Positions 57,963 through 64,000 of a stretch of 64,000 nt of DNA are shown here, in pieces. Source of the DNA: Asterias amurensis (Eukaryota > Echinodermata > Asteroidea > Forcipulatida > Asteriidae); contig NC_092656.1 in NCBI RefSeq assembly GCF_032118995.1, positions 18,230,694 through 18,294,693 on the forward strand, read 5' to 3'. The translations under genes were made by a program, and so were the position numbers. How positions within the stretch are numbered: position 1 is the first letter of the stretch; each line of letters begins with the position of its first letter. A model generated the notes under the pieces. The model did no database searches. It saw only the letters and a program-made list of their open reading frames with translations, and was not told where the DNA came from.

Positions 57963-58784
57963 ATGGCCTTGCCGCTGATGTGGTGTGTTTGCCGTGCTGT
58001 TAAACGGCGGTACAGTGGAGTACGGCTTGCAATTCTTGGATGTATCCTGGGGTTAGGTTTTATCATCACAATCTACTCTCAGATATTCCAGCCGGATCAA
58101 CAACAACAACTTCTCCACTATCAAACAAATGGAAGAACTCGACATCTTTTGTTTGTAAATGAAACGGCAAATGTTACTGGGCCTCCTCCCCCTCCTAAGA
58201 TGCCAACATCATCTCCAGGACTTTACCCAAATGATATATTTACAGAGGCCCAGCTAAAATCAGGTGCAGTCATACTTCACTGCTTAGGACTGATCTACAT
58301 GTTTATTGCTTTGGCAATTGTATGTGATGAATTCTTTGTACCGACATTAGGGGTAATTATTGATAGATTAAACATATCGGATGATGTAGCAGGAGCAACA
58401 TTTATGGCTGCCGGTGGGAGTGCTCCAGAACTTTTCACAAGTCTGATCGGTGTACACTTTGCAAGAAATGATGTCGGTATCAGCACTATCGTTGGATCTG
58501 CAGTCTTTAACATTTTATTTGTAATTGGAATGTGTGCAATTTTTAGCAAAACAGTTCTTTCGCTGACTTGGTGGCCTTTGTTTCGAGATGTAGTCTTCTA
58601 TAGTTGCAGTTTGATCATTTTACTTTTATGCTTCATGGACTCCAAAATACAGTGGTATGAGTCCCTGATGTTGCTCGCCATGTATTTTTTTTACGTTTTA
58701 TTTATGAAATTTAATGTGAGGATTGAACAATTTGTGAAATCGAGACTGAGCAGAACAATCAAGACCATCAGTGTTGCTGAACCG
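57963..58784 (+). CDS. SLC24 family K+-dependent Na+/Ca2+ exchanger, NCKX1/2-like (first coding exon)
   Basis: One large exon encodes 274 residues of an NCKX antiporter and ends in phase 0 at CCG|GTAAGT. The ATG at 57963 has a strong context (A at -3, G at +4); an in-frame GTG at 57939 is not a plausible start. A hydrophobic segment at about residues 20-42 is followed by a short extracellular stretch with two N-glycosylation sites (NET, NVT, about 66 and 70) and a proline run. The first exchanger helix (about 101-126, ALAIVCDEFFVP) and the alpha-1 repeat (about 139-165, [19 protein letters not shown]) follow, then NVG-type GISTIVGSAVFN, LTWWPLFRDV and further helices. LTWWPLFRDV and one big exon for the N-terminal half are typical of vertebrate NCKX1/2. 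The acidic loop and alpha-2 repeat must lie to the right of the window. Confidence 0.93.
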
Positions 58785-59674
58785 GTAAGTACCGTCAGGA
58801 TTTCTCATTCAGATCAGAAAACATTTTACTTCATTTTATTTCAGTTAGTTTCATGTGATTTTACATACCATTTCCTCTCTACAAAACAAACATATTGTAA
58901 ACTGGAAGTACTACGTACAAAGTTTTGTTGGATTTAAAACATATTATCAGGTACATGTACAATGTATGTATTATAGGCTGAAACGCGAGCAGCTTATCAG
59001 TTCCATGATCTATGTGTGTGTGTTTGGAGATCTATTTCTATGTTTAGAGTTCTCACTCACTATTCAAATAGTTGTGAAAACATTGGACAACACCCAAACA
59101 GTTAAATGTTAGTCAGTACATTTTCAAAAGAAACTCCAGTAAATGACTGACAAAAATCTTTTAGAGGATAAGCCGTAATAGTACCAGAATTTGTTATTTC
59201 CAGTCCCATATTTTTAAGAACAAACTTTTTTTGTACAACATTTAACAATGGGAAAAAAAATATCTTGGCCCTGGTCCGTCATTATTTGTAAAAACAACAT
59301 TTTGGGGATTTGTAAAGACTTGGTGTTCAAAACACCAACATTTTCTTAGTTTTCAACAGTTTTTAGTAAAATTTTCAATTTTCAAATTTGACAACTGTAG
59401 TCCATCTCTCAATAAGTTAGAGAGTACACTTCTTATGTATGTTCATCATAAGTTGAAAGTCCAATTCAGAATTCCTTAAAGCCATTTCATTAATTTTGAG
59501 AAAACTTGTGACAGAAAAAAACTTATTTAACAAGGAGCTCATAAAAAATATGCAAGCAAGTTATAAAACTCATACAAATTGTACTAACAACCTTAAATAC
59601 ATACATAGTTCTTGGTTGACAAGGTATGTATTTGAACCAGTGGCAAGATGCTTATTCATGCAACAAAATTATTC

Positions 59675-59823
59675 ATGTATATTTGGTTTGCGGTAACACC
59701 ATGTGTGTATCTACTTGCCAGGTAGAGTTGTTCTTAGGGAACTGTCTTGCTTTATTCTACTGCCGCGGAGTAGAGAATCTGAAGTAGATACACACATGGT
59801 GTTACCGCAAACCAAATATACAT
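59675..59823. mobile_element. 149-bp element with perfect 42-bp inverted repeats
   Basis: The arm at 59675-59716 (ATGTATATTTGGTTTGCGGT...) is exactly complementary to 59782-59823, around a 65-bp spacer. Zero mismatches imply a young insertion or an assembly artefact. Confidence 0.9.
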
Positions 59824-59948
59824 TGATACCTCACCATGCAATGCCTCAAATCCTATATAGAATTATTCATGTTCATAAAATATGTATTTTTTATACATCA
59901 TTTTGTTGTTGTCTTTTAAAGTCAATTTACCCTATTGAGTAAAACATA

Positions 59949-60032
59949 TCAGTCCCTCCGGTAAGCAAGTCAGTCTCTCCGGTAAGCAAGTCAGTCCCTC
60001 CGGTAACCAAGTCAGTCCCTCGGGTAACCAAG
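59949..60032. repeat. 21-bp tandem repeat, four units
   Basis: TCAGTCCCTCCGGTAAGCAAG and close variants. Each of the first two units contains CCG|GTAAGC, a splice-donor-like motif, on the plus strand. Confidence 0.9.
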
Positions 60033-60543
60033 TCACCCTGTAACTGCTGTTTTCATACCCTTCAAGGGACAACGTGGGGATGTTTCATATAAAAGATCCA
60101 AGGAGAAAACCCTGTTAGGCAAATTGACCGTTCTGATTGTCAGGCGATCTCCGGAAGGTTGGTAAACATGTTGGTAACCACAGCTTCTTCTCTCTTACCC
60201 CGAGTCTATAAAACTCTCTTCAGCCCTGACGTACAAGCAGTCTACTGACGCCAGGAAAGTTGACTGTCGGTCTCTTAGCCGGGAGAAGGTGCCGATATTG
60301 CTGTTTGATTATGAACAGTCAGACTGTGATAAGGCTTGAGGCTAGGAAGGCAAAGCGACTAACTTATGCTAGGGTTTTCCAGGGTGTTGGGTCAGTGGTG
60401 AGACAGTCTGCATATATTGACCATCTTTTCCCTATTTCTGTTGTGGTATCAGTTGTGTACACCCTTTACATTAAGCCATAGTCCTACCTTTGTAGGTGAC
60501 ATGTATGTACATGTAGGCTGACAAGTAAAGTCTCGTCTCTTAA

Positions 60544-60682
60544 AGCCATTGGATCCTTTTGGTACAGAAAGAAAAAGAAAAAAAATTCACAGATTTACAA
60601 ATAATTTACAGGGTTTACAGAAGGTAATGGTGAAAGACTTTTCTTGAAATATAATTATTCCATGAAATGCTTTACTTTTTTA
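60544..60682. mobile_element. TTAA MITE family B, half copy
   Basis: The left half only, after TTAA; it breaks off within GCTTTACTTTTT. Confidence 0.75.
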
Positions 60683-60787
60683 GGACTTGAATCTGCATAA
60701 AGGTCTCATTGGAACCGGGTACTGACTCGTCTGCAGATGAAAGACCCATCTGTAGATTTACCAACTCATCTGCAGATTTAGGACTCT

Positions 60788-61259
60788 TGGGTGCGTTCAG
60801 ACACGGTACTAAAGTTGGTTTAACTCATGGTTCAACTCAATCGAGTTCAACTCAGTGTGTCTGAACGGATCTAAAGTTAGTCCGAATTGAGTTCAATCCA
60901 CAAAAGATAAACCGTCCAGGGAGGTTTTTTTTTCTTTAGACCGCTTCGGGTTTATCTTTTAACACTGTGTGTGGACAGAATAAAAATGACCACATCCGGT
61001 TTAACTCACAACAGGCGACCTATTGACCTCCGTAATCATTACGTAAACACACGGTGACCAATGAACAGGACAATAAACAGGATGTTAGAATATTGGGGTC
61101 ACGTTTTCTTTGACCTTTTAAAACCAAAGATAAACCGGATGTGGTTTAACTCAGTGCTGTCTGAACGCAAAGGGGTTTTATTTTTACCATCACCCCCTGC
61201 TGCTTGTAAAGGTTAAACCGGTTCGGGTCTAACTTAGTACGCTGTCTGAACATACCCTA
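60788..61259. mobile_element. 472-bp element with TGGGTGCGTTCAGAC ends
   Basis: The left end GGGTGCGTTCAGACACGGTA and right end (complement AGGGTATGTTCAGACAGCGT) are inverted. GTTTAACTCA/GAACGC motifs repeat inside. Confidence 0.65.
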
Positions 61260-64000
61260 TATCTGCATAAAGGACTGTACTCGTCTGCAGAGTTAATACT
61301 CATCTGCCTATATTTAAGTTGACATCTGCAGAAGGTTACAAACCTATAATGTCCTCTGATATTATTCTCCTCAATTAAAGGACACTGAAGGTCTCTTTGT
61401 CTATTGTTAATAAACAGCACTGATTTTGAGTGTACATTTATACACTGGAGTGCTGCTTTAGCCAGATCTTATTAAGCCCGTAATCATTCCTGACAGCCCT
61501 TTTAACCACTAAAGTGCATGCATCATTTGGCTCTTGTCCTCTTCATAAAATCACTAGTCGGCACACGAAGACAGTGGAGACTGCACTGTCTCTGAATTGT
61601 ACATGGTGTTATGAAGGCTTTAGATTCAATGTACATAAAGGTCTATGTAAGATCAGGTTGGCCCAGCAGCCACAAAGCTCAATATATTGATGTCAAGTTA
61701 ACTGTGAGCACCATACTACAGTGCTTCTATGATTTACACTTAATTAGCTGTTAAGGTCATTCCCATAGTGCTATTAAAACAAATTCAGCTGTCAGCAGAC
61801 AGTTCCATTAGATGAGATTTTAACGTTCTTCAAATATGAATTACGACGTTAACTTGAACTATCCTTCATGGACGGTGCGCCTGGTACATTTGTCATGCTT
61901 TTGCTACTCTTAATTAACTTAAAAGGTCAAACAAAAATATAGTGTTACAGATTTCTTAGTCCTGTACATTGACTGTGCATAATGCACACTACAGGTTGGT
62001 ACACTATCACTGTTTGGTTTTTTAGTAGATATTTAAACAAATATTTTTTTAAATTAAAACATTTACTATACCTGCACTGAACTGTGGTTGGTAAATACAT
62101 TTAAATATTTATTTAAATGTATGTTACAAAACGAGCAAATGAAAAAGCATTGATTTCCTTCAAGAGATTCTGTGTAGGGATTGGATTGAATCTTATTGAT
62201 TGTACAGTAGATGCATGAGTTCAAGGTTATTCACTAGAAACTTGGTTGTCATTCTGGTTGTCAGGATTGCTAGCGGACATGTTGAATCAGCAAGCTTCAG
62301 TTCAGATTCTGTAATGCATCAAATGTTCATTTTAGGAAATGTCATTTTACACCAACTTACTCCAACCACGGAGTAGGAATGTGTTTGATGACACTGACTT
62401 TCATTAAAACAGATGAACTGATGTCACCAAAGTTATGTTTACCTCAATAAATACTTATTCATTTAGCAATAAATAACCTCACCTAAGATGAACTTATATT
62501 GCACTTTGGTCTGGTTTTAAAACCAAATGATCAGTGAGTAAGCCTATAAAGTGAACATTCTTGACATCACATGGTAATATTTTTTTGCCACACATAAACT
62601 GGAAATTCTGTATCAAAATCAGCTTCACACTATGCAAAAGTATTCATAGGTTGTTAGCAAATCATGTGCACTGATTCAGAACTGTGCAGAGGGCCTACTA
62701 AAGAAATACTTCTACAGTAATATTCCAATAAGGTTGATCTGTAGATGAGTAATAAACTGATCAACCTTAGTTGCCAAGCAAAACATGTCACAACACAAGT
62801 CACCATGGCAACAGTGAAACTCTAACCATCACCATTAGATTAACTTGATCACTTTCTGAAGCAGTTTTTTTTTAAATACAAGAGGTTGTGAAGAAGATAA
62901 AGCAAAACTAGAAAATACAAGTAATTTAGGAAAACTATTTACTGATGTAAATTTGTACTGCAGTAGTATGAGATGAAAGAGGGCCTGTTAACACGACGTC
63001 ATCCTGCTTGTTAGATTCAGTTCATCCAATTCAAATAATCTTAATTATATCCCAAAAGTGTAACGTATAGATGATTACATTCCTGTCAAATTTGCCTTGG
63101 ACCATGGACACATCTTCTGAATATACTGTTCTCAAGACCCTGTCAACACTGGTTGGTCTTGTTGTTTTGAGGCTAAGTGATTATTGGGTGCGAAACATTC
63201 ATGCCTCAAATAGGTCACAGATTGATTTGTGGCAGTGTACAACCTTCTCAACATTGAGCACTCCAACTGACATTTGGAATTCAACGCTGAAGCTTTTTTC
63301 TTCATTTAATTATTGGAACTACTCATAAATTACTCTCTTTCTATTTGCTCTTAGGTGTTCAAGGAAGACTCAAACACAGTTCTCCTAAAACATTAATTAA
63401 CCAACAGACAGTTCCTTGGATTATATTTTGCTCTGGAAAAATTACATAGAATTTCTCAAAGTCTGAACTTTGGGTTTAAGGAACTTTTCTATAAAATGGA
63501 AATCATGTAGAGAGTAGAAGCCCTCTTGTAATTTATTCATCTGCCATAGACAGTGAAATTAAGAAGGGCGTCTGACTTTGCACATAGTGCTCCTAAAACA
63601 TTGAAGGATCACGCCTTGGCATATCATTTGAAGTACTCAGTATGCAAGGACATGATGTCGCATGCTAGTATAGTACTAATCCATTGCTTCTAGCATCACG
63701 TTCACCAGACACAACATACAACTCATCATAATGGTTTAGTATGGCAGTAATGGTTATCATAAGTTACTATTTTCTTGACTTTTGAATAGAGCTGCTTTAC
63801 TTTCTCTTGATCTACCCGCTAAGTGCTTAAAGCTGCTCTTATCTATACATGATTTCCAAGTACAGAACCATAGACGACTGCTTGATAGGTTGGTATCTAT
63901 GATGGCAAACGAAAGTTGCATATTTTCATTCTTCATTGATGCATAACATTCAGGTTTTTTTTATCTGAGATGAATTTGCCAAAATGGTTAAGTTTAGCAT

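Larger units (their letters stand above)
58785..64000. other. Intron of the NCKX1/2-like gene, no further exon seen
   Basis: No segment encoding the exchanger loop or alpha-2 repeat was found before the right edge. Contains the elements listed at 59675, 59949, 60544 and 60788; otherwise nothing recognised. Confidence 0.6.

Overview
The window is animal nuclear DNA. Genes are split into short exons with GT-AG introns, the proteins are metazoan-specific, and the spaces between exons are packed with short inverted-repeat transposons. The gene set (two K+-dependent Na+/Ca2+ exchangers, a UBE2Q ubiquitin-conjugating enzyme and Integrator subunit 14) and the repeat style suggest an invertebrate deuterostome, most likely an echinoderm such as a sea star. 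That placement is inference and was not tested against any database.

Layout. 1-14.1 kb: minus-strand SLC24 (NCKX3/4-like) gene. Its first exon is at 14.09 kb and further exons lie at 2.5, 1.96 and 1.52 kb; it runs off the left edge. Its 11-kb first intron holds a hairpin-rich minisatellite (3.7-4.9 kb) followed by a head-to-tail array of Helitron-like elements (4.9-9.2 kb), one carrying a 5S rRNA-derived segment. 18.9-29.7 kb: complete minus-strand UBE2Q gene (10 exons plus one candidate 36-nt microexon). 30.5-31.2 kb: small unrecognised minus-strand ORF with a CCAAT/CpG-rich upstream region. 32.9-40.8 kb: complete minus-strand INTS14 (8 coding exons). 42-46 kb: CpG-rich, foldback-element-rich intergenic DNA. 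46.5-64 kb: plus-strand SLC24 (NCKX1/2-like) gene, with its large first coding exon at 57.6-58.8 kb; it runs off the right edge.

The most unusual signal is that the 3' ends of exons have been copied. In UBE2Q, three successive exons (5, 6 and 7) are each followed by a downstream copy of their own last bases plus the 5' splice site. At exon 7 this has grown into a 70-bp tandem array with 16 extra splice-donor-bearing copies. In the next gene, INTS14, the last ~50 nt of coding sequence including the stop codon is the founder-like unit of a ~2.3-kb, ~52-bp minisatellite filling the predicted 3' UTR. So two adjacent genes carry minisatellites derived from exon ends.

The rest is dominated by MITE-like elements. 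At least four families, unrelated in sequence, sit between TTAA target sites (piggyBac-like). Others are perfect hairpins, long foldbacks or LINE relics. No prokaryotic features, CRISPR arrays or tRNA genes were seen.
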